35,565 bases of DNA. Source: Sphingobacterium cavernae. GTDB lineage: Bacteria > Bacteroidota > Bacteroidia > Sphingobacteriales > Sphingobacteriaceae. Within the stretch, counting starts at the first letter, position 1, and the number at the start of each line of letters is the position of its first letter. The position numbers were made by a program, and so were the translations under genes. The notes under the pieces are model-generated. The model searched no databases. It saw nothing but the letters and a program-made list of their open reading frames with translations, and was not told where the DNA came from. This document shows positions 7,258 through 16,170 of the stretch, in pieces. Where the stretch lies: positions 1-35,565 of the forward strand of contig NZ_VIQM01000049.1 in assembly GCF_008520265.1 (NCBI RefSeq). Reading direction: 5' to 3'.

Positions 7258-10200
7258 TTAAAAATTTGCTTGAATACCAAAATTGTATGTACGTTGAATT
7301 GGATAACCTAAACCGTTACCTCCCATCTCAACATCCCACAATTTAAAATTGCTAATGGTAAATACGTTCATCATATTGGCGTAGAAACGAACTGAACCTA
7401 ACTTATAGCGATTCAACAGAGATGAAGGCGCATTAAATCCTAATTCAATGTTTTTAAGACGTAAAAACTCGCCATTACGCATCCACCAAGTTGATTGTTG
7501 GTTATTATTACCTACAAAATAGTCACTCAATCTTGGGAATAAAGCATACATATTTCTATTTTCTTCAGACCAGTGACTTTCAGCAATCGCAGTTAATAGG
7601 CCATTTTGTGCACCACCATTACGAACAAATGGCGTTATGTTTTCTGGATTGATGAAGAATGAAGATTTACCTGAACCTTGGAAGAAAAATGAGAAATCAA
7701 AACCTTTATACCCGGTAGTACCACCAAATCCATATATTAATTCAGGAGAAGTAGGATAACCAATCGGAACAGCGTCATTCCAAGTTATCATTTCATCCCC
7801 ATTCATATCACGATATTTGATATCACCGGCCATATAATCACCAAATTGTTGGATTGGAGAGTTAGCAACATCATACTCATCAATAAATAAGCGCTCAGCG
7901 ATTAACCCAAAAGCTTGTGCTGCGGAATGCCCTACTTGATATCTATAAGACATATGTTCTGGATACAGCAACTCATCACGTTTTGTAATCTTTGATTGCG
8001 CGAATGTTAAATTTCCCCTGTATTGGAAAAACCATCCTGTAGATAAGCTTTTGCTGTAATCTACGGAAATATCAAAACCTTGTTTCTCTACTTTACCCGT
8101 ATTTGCCATAGGAGTTGCCTGAAGACCAATGGTAGTACCGATGTATGATCTTGATTCTAGAATATTGGATTTATAATCTTTGTACGCGTCAGCTACGATA
8201 TTGATACTTCCATTCAAAAATGACATATCAAAACCTAAGTTAATTTGTCTAGATTGTTCCCAAGCGATGTCATGGTTTGCATAACGGCTCACACTTACAC
8301 CTGGTCTTGAATATTGATAATCATAACCAAATGTAGAACCATAACCTCCATTACCAATATTAACTTCTGACAAGTAAAAGAATCGATCCGTATCAGAACC
8401 TATCGCATCATTACCAATTATACCATATGTCGCTCTTAATTTCATATCCGAGATCACTGGTTTCAGCGTTTCAAAGAAGTTTTCATTCGAAATTCTATAT
8501 GCTAGACCAAATGAAGGGAAAAAACCAAAACGTTTTGATTCGTGGAAACGTTCCGAACCATTATATCCAAAATTAAATTCAGCCAAATAACGATTATCGT
8601 AGCCGTACGTAAAACGACCCGAAAGACCGTTGTTACGACGAGGAAGCCCAAGCTGTAATGAAGTAATATTATCTCTTGCAATTTTATAATCTTGGAATAA
8701 AGTAATTAACATACCAGACACATCATGTTTACCAAAATTACGCGCATAGTTTGCTGCAGCTTCTAAGTATAAAGTTGCGTTTATGTCTGAACCCGACGAT
8801 CCATAACCCAAGAATTCTTGTCCTACTTGCCCAACAGATCCAGTTGTTCCATCATTGATTACACTTAAATCTATAGTATAATCTGCTGGATCTAATCTTG
8901 CCGAATAATAAAATGGATTATAAGAGCGAGAAGTCTGACCATATGAATAGCGCTTAGCATAAGCCATTGTTCGGAAATTCAAACCTTTTGTGATAAAATC
9001 TAAATTCTGTTTGATTTCCAATTGCGGCATTAATGTAGAACGATTATACTGTCTATAGCCTCGCACCAATTCAGCATACGGATTCGACAATAACACACCA
9101 TTTGTAGAATTACCGTCCATTACAACATACCCACCAAATAATGGATGTTGAATATAAGGTAGATATTCTGCAGGGTATACTGCAGGGAATTGAACAGGAT
9201 TAGACCATAATGCCATTCTAAAATATTCTGCGCCATCGCGAGTAGGTCCATTATAATCATCAAATTGACCATACAGATTTACACGGGCTTCCGTAGTCTT
9301 AGTTAAGTCAATATTCATATTCGAACGCAATGAATAGTTAATCAATTTAATATTGTTATTGAAATTGCTTGTACCATGTTTTTTCAATATACCATTATCA
9401 GCATTATAAGTCCCTGACACATAAAAACGTGCTCTATTACCGCCACCACTTGCACTTAAATTGTAGCCTTGATTAAATGTATAATCCTTGATTAACATAT
9501 CTACCCAATCATTATTTGGATACAGATAAGGATCTGTTCCTCGGATAGTGTGCTCAATTTTAGCTTGTGAATAGGGCAAAGGTTTTGGAGTTGGTCTTGT
9601 TAACACTGCTTCATTAGCCAAGTTCATGTAAGTAATATTATCGGTCAACTGAATGTTCTGCGTATTTGTAGACAGCTTACCCTCAGTTCTTACCATGAAT
9701 TTTGTCTTACCTTGAGCACCGGTCTTAGTGGTAATTAACACAACACCATTTGCTCCCCGAGCACCGTATACAGCTGCAGCAGTTGCGTCTTTCAACACAG
9801 AAAATGCCGAAATATCATCAGGTTGTAAACGAGCCATATCTGTTGATGTAGACTCAATACCATCAATTAATATTAAAGGATCTGTTTTTCCTGACCCAAA
9901 AGATCCCAAACCACGAATGAAGAATTGTGCATTATCTGCACCAGGCTCTCCTGAGCGCTGATAAGCAATCATACCTGATACACGTCCAGCGAGCATAGTA
10001 GTCAAATTAGAACTTGGTCCTTTAAGTTCCTTCGGATTCACCACTGTAATCGAGCTGACTAATGATGCTTTTTTCTGTGTACCAAAACCAACTACTACAG
10101 CTTCATCGATTTCATTACCTATCTTTTCGTTTAAAACAAGGTCAATAACATAAACACCAGTGGAGTTTGGTTTATAATCCGTGATCTTAATCTCTGTTTT

Positions 10201-10464
10201 TTCATAAGCAAGGTGATTGAAAATCACTATGGAATTTCTAGGAATTTCAAATTCGTAATAGCCTTTTACATCAGTAGATCCCAGTGCCCTTCCCGATTGC
10301 AAGGAAATGGTAACTCCTGAGAGTGGTCCTTCTGTCCCCGTGACCACACCAGTGACGCGTATCACATCTTCTTGTGCATATGATGAAAAAATCATCAAGG
10401 AACACATCAAGGATAACAACAATCGCTTAAACAGGCTTGTTTTTAAGTAAATTTTGTCTCTCAT
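7258..10464 (-). CDS. susC-like: SusC/RagA-family TonB-dependent outer-membrane transporter
   Basis: The 1068-residue protein opens with a signal peptide ending in IFSSYAQ. Residues about 33-112 form a carboxypeptidase-regulatory-like domain (VTGVVTGTEGPLSGVTISLQ). The TonB-box-like EAVVVGFGTQ lies at 121-130. The plug domain (about 130-250) has IRGLGSFGSGKTDPLILIDG and LKDATAAAVYGARGANG. The rest is the 22-strand barrel, ending LGYPIQRTYNFGIQANF. It imports oligosaccharides across the outer membrane using TonB/ExbBD energy. There is no STN domain before the CarboxypepD-like domain, so the ECF sigma/anti-sigma type of regulation is not expected. It is the first gene of the PUL transcript. Confidence 0.97.
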   Translation of the reverse strand: MRDKIYLKTSLFKRLLLSLMCSLMIFSSYAQEDVIRVTGVVTGTEGPLSGVTISLQSGRALGSTDVKGYYEFEIPRNSIVIFNHLAYEKTEIKITDYKPNSTGVYVIDLVLNEKIGNEIDEAVVVGFGTQKKASLVSSITVVNPKELKGPSSNLTTMLAGRVSGMIAYQRSGEPGADNAQFFIRGLGSFGSGKTDPLILIDGIESTSTDMARLQPDDISAFSVLKDATAAAVYGARGANGVVLITTKTGAQGKTKFMVRTEGKLSTNTQNIQLTDNITYMNLANEAVLTRPTPKPLPYSQAKIEHTIRGTDPYLYPNNDWVDMLIKDYTFNQGYNLSASGGGNRARFYVSGTYNADNGILKKHGTSNFNNNIKLINYSLRSNMNIDLTKTTEARVNLYGQFDDYNGPTRDGAEYFRMALWSNPVQFPAVYPAEYLPYIQHPLFGGYVVMDGNSTNGVLLSNPYAELVRGYRQYNRSTLMPQLEIKQNLDFITKGLNFRTMAYAKRYSYGQTSRSYNPFYYSARLDPADYTIDLSVINDGTTGSVGQVGQEFLGYGSSGSDINATLYLEAAANYARNFGKHDVSGMLITLFQDYKIARDNITSLQLGLPRRNNGLSGRFTYGYDNRYLAEFNFGYNGSERFHESKRFGFFPSFGLAYRISNENFFETLKPVISDMKLRATYGIIGNDAIGSDTDRFFYLSEVNIGNGGYGSTFGYDYQYSRPGVSVSRYANHDIAWEQSRQINLGFDMSFLNGSINIVADAYKDYKSNILESRSYIGTTIGLQATPMANTGKVEKQGFDISVDYSKSLSTGWFFQYRGNLTFAQSKITKRDELLYPEHMSYRYQVGHSAAQAFGLIAERLFIDEYDVANSPIQQFGDYMAGDIKYRDMNGDEMITWNDAVPIGYPTSPELIYGFGGTTGYKGFDFSFFFQGSGKSSFFINPENITPFVRNGGAQNGLLTAIAESHWSEENRNMYALFPRLSDYFVGNNNQQSTWWMRNGEFLRLKNIELGFNAPSSLLNRYKLGSVRFYANMMNVFTISNFKLWDVEMGGNGLGYPIQRTYNFGIQANF

Positions 10465-10949
10465 AATTGGTAACTATAGGTTTCATTGTTAAATTTAAAA
10501 AGCTGTTAATAAATGTTAATTACACACTTATTAAAATACTATCATAGATTTCTTAGGTCATTTTTTTTAATTAATACTGATTAATGGTTTTCATTGGTTA
10601 ATAACAGAAGATAAATTTATATAAATATTGAACACTATTGTCGAACACTACCGAATTTGTTAAATCCCGGTAACGATAGGTTAAAATTTGGTTGACTTAA
10701 GGAATGCTGAATGGGCAAACGCAGTTTTTTTTAATTGAATTCTATTTAATGAAGCCAACGCTTCTAGCAGGCTAGCCAATGTTTAAAAACTGAGAAGACT
10801 TTATATATGCATCAATTACTAAAAAGGAGTATACTAGTTCAAGGAATCGTAAATATTATGAACGAAATTTTAGTACATGACAAAAAATACAACCACCTAA
10901 TTATCAGGTAATTATTTCGTAATAAATTTGGGTAAAAGACTGATATTCA
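10465..10949. other. 485-bp gene-free region between SusC and an IS4 relic
   Basis: This AT-rich stretch must contain the PUL promoter and leader (minus strand). I find no clear TAnnTTTG box on the minus strand and no recognisable protein fragment. A regulator gene, common next to susC, is absent. The part near 10800-10949 may hold the left end of the IS4-type element, but I could not define an inverted repeat because the right end is altered. Confidence 0.5.
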
Positions 10950-12091
10950 GTGATTATTTTCAACGTAATGTCCTTAAACACGAATGCCAGTCAGTGTGAT
11001 AAATGTACGGATTTATTAACCGTATTTACAGCCCATCTAAGCAAGGATCTCAATCTTTCCAGGATCCGCCTGGTCTGTCTTTTTATAACTGCTCTATGCA
11101 AAGTTAAGTCAGTAAACTATTCCAAATTGTCTGCAGGATTTGATTCTCCATCCGCTGCCAGCAGTTGTTTTATGAGAATCCAGCGCTTCATGGCGCAAGT
11201 GGGTCTGCCAATGCGACTTATCAGTACACTTATATTCAATCTTTTACAAAACAACAACCCCGTTATTCTAGTCATGTATAGGACAAACTGGAAATTTGGA
11301 CAGCAAAACATCAATATACTCATGTTGGGTATCAGTTATAAGTCTGTTGCCATTGCAATCATGTTTAAGATGCGGGACAAGCGAGGGAACTCTAATTCAC
11401 AGGAACGAATTACATTGGTCCAGAATTTCATCGATTGGTTTGGACTGGATTCCACCGACTGTATATTAGCTGATCGTGAATTTATCGGAGAGAAATGGTT
11501 AGGATTCTTAAATGAACATAGCATCCGGTATCATATCAGAATCCGGAATAACTTTAAGGTGTTCTTGCCTAGAAAACAAAAAGAAATAACGGTATGGCAC
11601 TTGTTTAACAACCTTAATAGCAGGAAATTCAGACATTACCAGCATATTGTAGAAATGCACGGTCAATTATGTTACCTATCAGCTACTAAAACTGTGATCG
11701 ATGGAAAAGTTGAATTTTTAATACTGGTATCATTCAATAAACCACAGCAGGCACTGGAATATTATAGGCGGCGCTGGAATATCGAGACACTATTCAAATT
11801 TATGAAATCTGCGAGTTCAATATAGAAGATACCAATGTTACGAACTTGGATCGCCTTGAAAACCTATTTATGCTTACGATGATAGCATGCCTGTGGTGCT
11901 ACAAAGTTGGTGATTATATTCATGACCAGATTCGACATATTAAAGTCAAGAAACATCAAAGAAAAGCCGCGTCAATATTCAAATACGGCCTTGATTATAT
12001 TGCAGAGTGTTTATTATCCGGATTCAACAAGTTAAACATCAATTTATTACAGTTTTTATCATGTTTTATCATGTACTTAGGAACGAAGTGA
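10950..12091 (+). pseudogene. IS4-family transposase, inactive (catalytic Asp to Tyr plus frameshift)
   Basis: The first frame (10950-11825) encodes an IS4-type DDE transposase: N-terminal SRIRLVCLFITALCKVKSVN, then RTNWKFGQQNINILMLGISY, LADREFIG with D175, and the Y-(2)-R-(3)-E-(6)-K signature YYRRRWNIETLFKFMK (Y272, R275, E279, K286). The first catalytic Asp, expected before RTNWKFG, is Tyr110 (TAT at 11277-11279 in place of GAT). After FMKSA the frame hits a stop at 11823. The true tail (FNIEDTNVTNLDRLENLFML... to 12091) continues in another frame from about 11816. Both lesions argue for a dead gene. Met7 at 10968 is an alternative start. Confidence 0.9.
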
Positions 12092-12092
12092 A

Positions 12093-12202
12093 CTACCCAT
12101 TTGTTAAAGACAAATGGGCTTCGGGCTTCACAGACTTGTGCTTTGTTGCCAAAGTCTTATTTGAGTCTCCGCCCGTGTAATCGCCAGTTCCTGACGATAT
12201 TA
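12093..12202 (-). ncRNA. IS200/IS605-type right end with hairpin; possible remnant omega-RNA region
   Basis: Just downstream of the TnpB stop (minus strand) lies about 100 nt of non-coding sequence ending in a 9-bp perfect hairpin (12096-12104 with 12110-12118, loop 12105-12109), followed by TAGTTCAC. A subterminal hairpin at this place is what IS200/IS605 right ends carry. In known TnpB elements this segment also encodes the guide (omega/re) RNA scaffold. Whether it is transcribed here is unknown. Confidence 0.55.
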
Positions 12203-12388
12203 TTTTAATTCTTCTTTCAGAATGTTTTTTGCAGCGTTTAAATCACGGTCTAAAACGTGTCCATTTTTGCAAGTCCATTCTCTTATTGATAGATTTAAGT
12301 CTTGATTTATCCAACCGCACTCACAGCAGGTTTTACTTGATGGATAGAAGCGATTGATTTTTACAATCTGTTTATCGTTCCAATCAGC
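12200..12388 (-). pseudogene. tnpB: TnpB (IS200/IS605-type RNA-guided nuclease), C-terminal 62 residues only
   Basis: Reading the minus strand from 12388 gives [20 protein letters not shown], then CCECGW, then [20 protein letters not shown] and a TAA stop at 12202-12200. CxxCGW...WTC...G forms the zinc-ribbon, and [11 protein letters not shown] is the RuvC-III motif with its catalytic Asp. Full TnpB is about 350-400 residues, so most of the gene, including the other RuvC residues, is missing. The frame is closed by TAG immediately upstream of residue Ala1, marking the truncation point. The right end of the element is still present downstream. Confidence 0.85.
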
Positions 12389-12475
12389 CTACCCCTTCTG
12401 GAATAATAAGAGGCATTAAAGCTTTAAATGAATCGTGCATCTGAATAATATAACTATCCAAATATCCGATTATTT
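12384..12475 (-). pseudogene. Possible N-terminal scrap of another transposase (ISAon1-like)
   Basis: Directly upstream of the TnpB fragment and in another minus frame is DSYIIQMHDSFKALMPLIIP followed by EGVG and a stop. The ...L.PLI.PEG.. pattern resembles the short N-terminal domain of ISAon1-type transposases (LLLPEG...DYFE), but only about 25 residues are present, so this is a weak call. Confidence 0.25.
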
Positions 12476-12555
12476 TTTAGCTACTCCACAACTTTTGTAC
12501 ATGATCCTCCTATTCCTCTCAGAACATCCAAAAACAGCCTTAAGAAGGCTATAAA

Positions 12556-12589
12556 CGCAAAAAAGCTTCAAGTTTCCTTGAAGCTTTTT
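12556..12589 (-). terminator. Terminator of the tRNA-Met gene
   Basis: A 13-bp perfect stem (12560-12572 with 12577-12589, 4-nt loop) follows the tRNA 3' end on the minus strand and ends in TTTTTTGCG. It is a strong intrinsic terminator. Confidence 0.85.
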
Positions 12590-12593
12590 GTAG

Positions 12594-12667
12594 TAGCGGG
12601 GAGCAGGATCGAACTGCCGACCTCAGGGTTATGAATCCTGCGCTCTAACCATCTGAGCTACCCCGCC
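12594..12667 (-). tRNA. tRNA-Met (anticodon CAU)
   Basis: The minus strand folds as a full cloverleaf: acceptor GGCGGGG with CCCCGCT (G1-U72 wobble), D arm GCTCAGATGGTTAGAGC, anticodon arm CAGGATTCATAACCCTG, T arm GGCAGTTCGATCCTGCT... with TTCGATC. The anticodon CAT is at 12631-12633. CCA is not encoded, as is usual in Bacteroidota. The acceptor stem does not look like an initiator (C1-A72 mismatch absent). An elongator Met tRNA is most likely; a lysidine-modified Ile tRNA also carries CAU and cannot be fully excluded. Confidence 0.95.
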
Positions 12668-12680
12668 GTTTTCAGTGATG

Positions 12681-12710
12681 CAAATATAGCAACATCATTT
12701 CACTTTGCAA
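12681..12710 (-). promoter_or_regulatory. Bacteroidota-type promoter of tRNA-Met
   Basis: The minus strand reads TTG (12710-12708), 19 nt, then TATATTTG (12688-12681), a match to the -33 TTG / -7 TAnnTTTG consensus. The -7 box ends 13 nt before the tRNA 5' end. The same 19-nt spacing recurs before rlmI-like. Confidence 0.75.
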
Positions 12711-12906
12711 GTATTTTTTTCATTTTTATAGCCTAAAAAAATTGCACAAAACGCTTATAAGGCACAATTAATTATAAATGAACAACCTATAAAAGCACAA
12801 CTAAAATCTTTCAAGAAAAATAGTTGTAACTATAGACAATTAAAATAAAATTATGTATACTTACAGAAATCAATAATGAGATAAACTTAAAAACTTAAGC
12901 AGAGAT

Positions 12907-13284
12907 ATGTCAGAAAAAACAAAAATTCAGCTTGAATATATGATTAATTCTTCTCCGCGTATATTGTACCCCTACCTGATAGAACCGAATGACTTAGCTC
13001 AGTGGTTTGCTGATGATGTGAATTATCACGATGGTGTGTATGAATTTATTTGGGATAATGAATCCAACCGCGCACGTGTTGCTGCAGTAAAAGAGAATAA
13101 ATCTGTAAAATTTAAATGGCTGGATGATGAACCTCACTATTTTGAAATGGAAATTATTCAAGATGAGCTCACCAATGATGTATCATTAGCGATTATTGAC
13201 TTCGTAAAAGACGAAGATCTGGAAGAAAGAAAAAAAATATGGGACAACTCAATTAGCTATCTACAAAGTGTAATTGGTGCATAA
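12907..13284 (+). CDS. START-like domain protein (125 aa)
   Basis: A small soluble alpha/beta protein with the features of the START-like/AHSA1 fold: an N-terminal strand (KTKIQLEYMINSSPRILYPY), LIEPNDLAQWFADDV, a central sheet (GVYEFIWDNESNRARV, KSVKFKWLDDE) and a long C-terminal helix (ERKKIWDNSISYLQSVIGA). Bacteroidota genomes carry a START-like protein of this kind beside an LptF/LptG-type permease, as here (63 nt gap). The fold binds hydrophobic ligands. A link to lipid or LPS transport is inferred only from the neighbour. It has no signal peptide, so it is cytoplasmic. Confidence 0.85.
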   Translation: MSEKTKIQLEYMINSSPRILYPYLIEPNDLAQWFADDVNYHDGVYEFIWDNESNRARVAAVKENKSVKFKWLDDEPHYFEMEIIQDELTNDVSLAIIDFVKDEDLEERKKIWDNSISYLQSVIGA

Positions 13285-13291
13285 AATTACG

Positions 13292-13299
13292 TATCTTTG
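13292..13299 (+). promoter_or_regulatory. -7 box (TATCTTTG) before the LptF/G gene
   Basis: GTATCTTTGTATCC lies 49 nt upstream of the ATG at 13348, giving a perfect TAnnTTTG. No TTG is found 19 nt upstream, so strength is uncertain. It suggests the permease also has its own promoter. Confidence 0.5.
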
Positions 13300-13347
13300 T
13301 ATCCAATCTTATTCTTATTATAATGTATTTGGATAAGGGTAGTTTAC

Positions 13348-14805
13348 ATGAAAAAGATACACGTCTTAATATTACAAGCATTCATTAGGCCATTCATAGT
13401 CACATTCTTTATTGTGATGTTTGTTCTACTGATGCTTTTTTTGTTTAAATACATCGATGACCTTATTGGTAAAGGCTTAGAATGGTATGTTATTCTCGAA
13501 TTGATAGGCTACCAATGTGCAGTCCAGCTATCGATGGCCTTACCACTTTCCATGCTTCTTTCTTCCATCATGACTTTCGGTAATTTGGGAGAAAGTTATG
13601 AGTTGGTTGCGATCAAGGCAGCTGGAGTTTCTCTTCGCAAAGCAATGACACCATTATTCGTATTAGTAGCGATCTTCGCGGGATCCTCTTTTGCGTTTTC
13701 AGATTATACCCTACCAGTAGTAAATTTAAAAATGGGTTCTTTGCTTTGGGATGTAACCAAGAAAAAAGCTGATTTTTTAATTAAACCAGGGATTTTCAAT
13801 AATTCTATTCCAAATTATTCAATACGTGCTAAAGATAAATCCAAAGACGGCACCGAATTATATGACTTAACAATCTACAATAGTAATAGTGGATCAACAG
13901 GAAGTAATGTATTGATGGCCGACACGGGTTATATGTACAACTCTCGTGATCAAAAATACCTAATATTAAAATTGATCAACGGTGTTCAATACCAAGATTC
14001 CAGAAAGCAGAATGCCTCCAATTACGACCCAAGACAACAATTCACGCGCTTCTATTTTAGAGAAACAGAAACAAAATTTGACATGTCTGCTTTTGACATG
14101 CAACGTACCGACGAAAATCTATTCAAAGGTCATCATCAAATGATGAATTTGCGCCAATTGACACTTAAGTCTGATACTACCCAGCAACAGATTGACAGTA
14201 TCGCACTGGCTAACGCCACAGAGTTGAAAGCCCACATACAATTTACGTCTCCTTATCATAATACAGGTGTAGTACAACGCGCAAAAATTAAAGATACGAC
14301 AGACATTATTAGCTATATTCCAAAAGAAAGCAGACGTAGTGTAGTGAGTAGTGCTATGAGTAATTTGCAATATTTTCGCGATGCTACGTTTATTCGAGGA
14401 AGTATGTACAAAGAATTGGTAGACAAAGACATTAAATACGATGTAGAATGGCACCGTAAGTTTACATTAGCGGTTTCCTGTCTTCTCCTCTTTGCTATTG
14501 GCGCACCACTTGGCGCTATCGTTAGAAAGGGTGGTTTGGGAGCACCTGTAGTGATGTCAATTATATTTTTCTTGATTTATCACATCATTTCTACCGTTGC
14601 TGAGAAATCCGCAAAAGACGGTGCGTTAACACCTTTTTGGGGCATGTGGATGGCAATTATAGTGTTGGCTCCACTAGCAGCATTTTTGACCTATAAATCG
14701 ACGACAGACTCTACATTATTTGATGCTGCGCAATATAAACTCAAGGCTGAACGTGCTTGGGAATGGGTCAAAAACAAATTTGGAGGAAGAAAACTGAATG
14801 CATAA
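13348..14805 (+). CDS. LptF/LptG (YjgP/YjgQ) family permease
   Basis: The 485-residue inner-membrane protein has an N-terminal amphipathic/TM segment (VLILQAFIRPFIVTFFIVMF), further TM segments near residues 50-75 and 95-125, a long periplasmic region (about 130-370) and three C-terminal TM segments (FTLAVSCLLLFAIGAPLGAI, VVMSIIFFLIYHII, FWGMWMAIIVLAPLAAFL). LAL/QLSMALPLSMLLSSIMTFG and GESYELVAIKAAGVSLRKAM are the family's conserved cytoplasmic loop and coupling motifs. In the LptB2FG complex these proteins extract LPS from the inner membrane and pass it to LptC/A. Bacteroidota often encode LptF and LptG at separate loci, so the letter cannot be assigned. It is longer than the E. coli proteins (about 360 aa) because of a larger periplasmic domain. 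Confidence 0.92.
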   Translation: MKKIHVLILQAFIRPFIVTFFIVMFVLLMLFLFKYIDDLIGKGLEWYVILELIGYQCAVQLSMALPLSMLLSSIMTFGNLGESYELVAIKAAGVSLRKAMTPLFVLVAIFAGSSFAFSDYTLPVVNLKMGSLLWDVTKKKADFLIKPGIFNNSIPNYSIRAKDKSKDGTELYDLTIYNSNSGSTGSNVLMADTGYMYNSRDQKYLILKLINGVQYQDSRKQNASNYDPRQQFTRFYFRETETKFDMSAFDMQRTDENLFKGHHQMMNLRQLTLKSDTTQQQIDSIALANATELKAHIQFTSPYHNTGVVQRAKIKDTTDIISYIPKESRRSVVSSAMSNLQYFRDATFIRGSMYKELVDKDIKYDVEWHRKFTLAVSCLLLFAIGAPLGAIVRKGGLGAPVVMSIIFFLIYHIISTVAEKSAKDGALTPFWGMWMAIIVLAPLAAFLTYKSTTDSTLFDAAQYKLKAERAWEWVKNKFGGRKLNA

Positions 14806-14882
14806 GTCTAATTTGACTTTGTCCTTATACTAAATTCATAAAATCTTATTTACTTAGCGTAATATAACTATATATCATATCG

Positions 14883-16097
14883 ATGGATATAAAATTGAAC
14901 ACCATAGAAGAAGCTATTGAAGATATTAAAGCAGGGAAAGTAATCATTGTGGTGGATGATGAAGACCGTGAGAATGAAGGTGATTTCGTAACTGCAGCAC
15001 GCAATGCTACGCCTGAAGTTATCAATTTTATGGCTACGCACGGAAGAGGGTTGGTATGTGCTCCGCTAACGAGAGAGCGCTGTGAAGAATTAAATCTTCA
15101 TCCGATGGTCGGTCAAAATACGGCAGTCTATGAAACGAATTTTACCGTTTCTGTTGATTTGCAAGGTTACGGATGTACTACAGGTATTTCTGCTTCAGAT
15201 AGATCAAAAACTATTAAAGCTTTAATTGACCCAAACATTGATCCTGCGGAGTTAGGTCGTCCGGGGCACATTTTCCCATTGATTGCGATGGATGGAGGTG
15301 TATTGAGACGTACAGGACATACTGAGGCTTCGGTGGATTTAGCTCGTTTGGCGGGATTCGAACCAGCAGGCGTTTTGGTTGAAATATTAAAAGACGATGG
15401 CGAGATGGCGAGACTTCCCGATTTAATGGAAGTAGCTAAGCGTTTTGATCTTAAGATTATAAGTATAGAAGATTTAATCGAATACCGTCTAAAACACGAC
15501 ACCTTAATCCAAGAAGAAGTAGCCGTGCATATGCCTACTGAATATGGTGATTTCAAGATGAAAGCATTCACGCAAAAAAATTCAGGCGAGCAACATTTAG
15601 CTATTTTCAAAGGCGAATGGAAAGAAGATGAGCCTGTTTTAGTACGTGTTCACAGCTCTTGTGTGACAGGTGATATATTTGGTTCATGCCGTTGTGATTG
15701 TGGACCACAATTGCACAAAGCAATGGAAATGATCGAAAAAGAAGGCAAAGGTGTAATAGTGTACATGAATCAAGAAGGTCGTGGCATTGGCTTAATCAAC
15801 AAACTGCATGCTTACAAATTGCAAGAAAATGGCGTTGATACGATTGATGCTAATATTCAATTAGGTTTCAAAGCAGATCTTCGTGATTATGGTGTTGGTG
15901 CACAGATTTTACGTTATATGGGCGTTACTAAAATGCGCTTAATGTCTAATAACCCAACAAAACGCGCTGGATTAGTTGGTTATGGATTGGAAATAGTGGA
16001 TAATGTTGCTATAGAAATTCAACCTAATCCGTATAACGAAGAATACTTAAAAACAAAAAGAGATCGAATGGGTCACACCATTCTGAAAAACTTATAA
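14883..16097 (+). CDS. ribBA: RibBA: DHBP synthase / GTP cyclohydrolase II
   Basis: The 404-residue protein is a fusion of two riboflavin-pathway enzymes. Residues 1-205 are 3,4-dihydroxy-2-butanone-4-phosphate synthase, with the metal/phosphate motif [10 protein letters not shown] (25-34) and [16 protein letters not shown] (143-158). Residues 208-404 are GTP cyclohydrolase II, with the zinc ligands C260, C269 and C271 in [17 protein letters not shown], then NQEGRGIGL (296-304) and [10 protein letters not shown]. Both active sites look complete, so it makes both precursors of riboflavin from GTP and ribulose 5-phosphate. I saw no FMN-riboswitch core in the 77 nt before it. Confidence 0.97.
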   Translation: MDIKLNTIEEAIEDIKAGKVIIVVDDEDRENEGDFVTAARNATPEVINFMATHGRGLVCAPLTRERCEELNLHPMVGQNTAVYETNFTVSVDLQGYGCTTGISASDRSKTIKALIDPNIDPAELGRPGHIFPLIAMDGGVLRRTGHTEASVDLARLAGFEPAGVLVEILKDDGEMARLPDLMEVAKRFDLKIISIEDLIEYRLKHDTLIQEEVAVHMPTEYGDFKMKAFTQKNSGEQHLAIFKGEWKEDEPVLVRVHSSCVTGDIFGSCRCDCGPQLHKAMEMIEKEGKGVIVYMNQEGRGIGLINKLHAYKLQENGVDTIDANIQLGFKADLRDYGVGAQILRYMGVTKMRLMSNNPTKRAGLVGYGLEIVDNVAIEIQPNPYNEEYLKTKRDRMGHTILKNL

Positions 16098-16100
16098 TAA

Positions 16101-16130
16101 CTAAAAAGAGGATGACATCCTCTTTTTTAG
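16101..16130 (+). terminator. Terminator after ribBA
   Basis: CTAAAAAGAGGATG and CATCCTCTTTTTTAG form a long A-rich/T-rich stem right after the ribBA stop, with a run of six T on the 3' side. It works in either direction but only ribBA points at it. Confidence 0.85.
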
Positions 16131-16170
16131 TTTACCAAAACTTTCTATTTCATCAGAACGTTTCATAAAT

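Noticed and set aside
11846..12091. Separate 81-residue gene
   Set aside because: Its sequence is the expected IS4 transposase tail in a shifted frame.
14806..14882. FMN riboswitch upstream of ribBA
   Set aside because: The gap is only 77 nt and lacks the conserved FMN-element helices and GC-rich core; too short for the aptamer.
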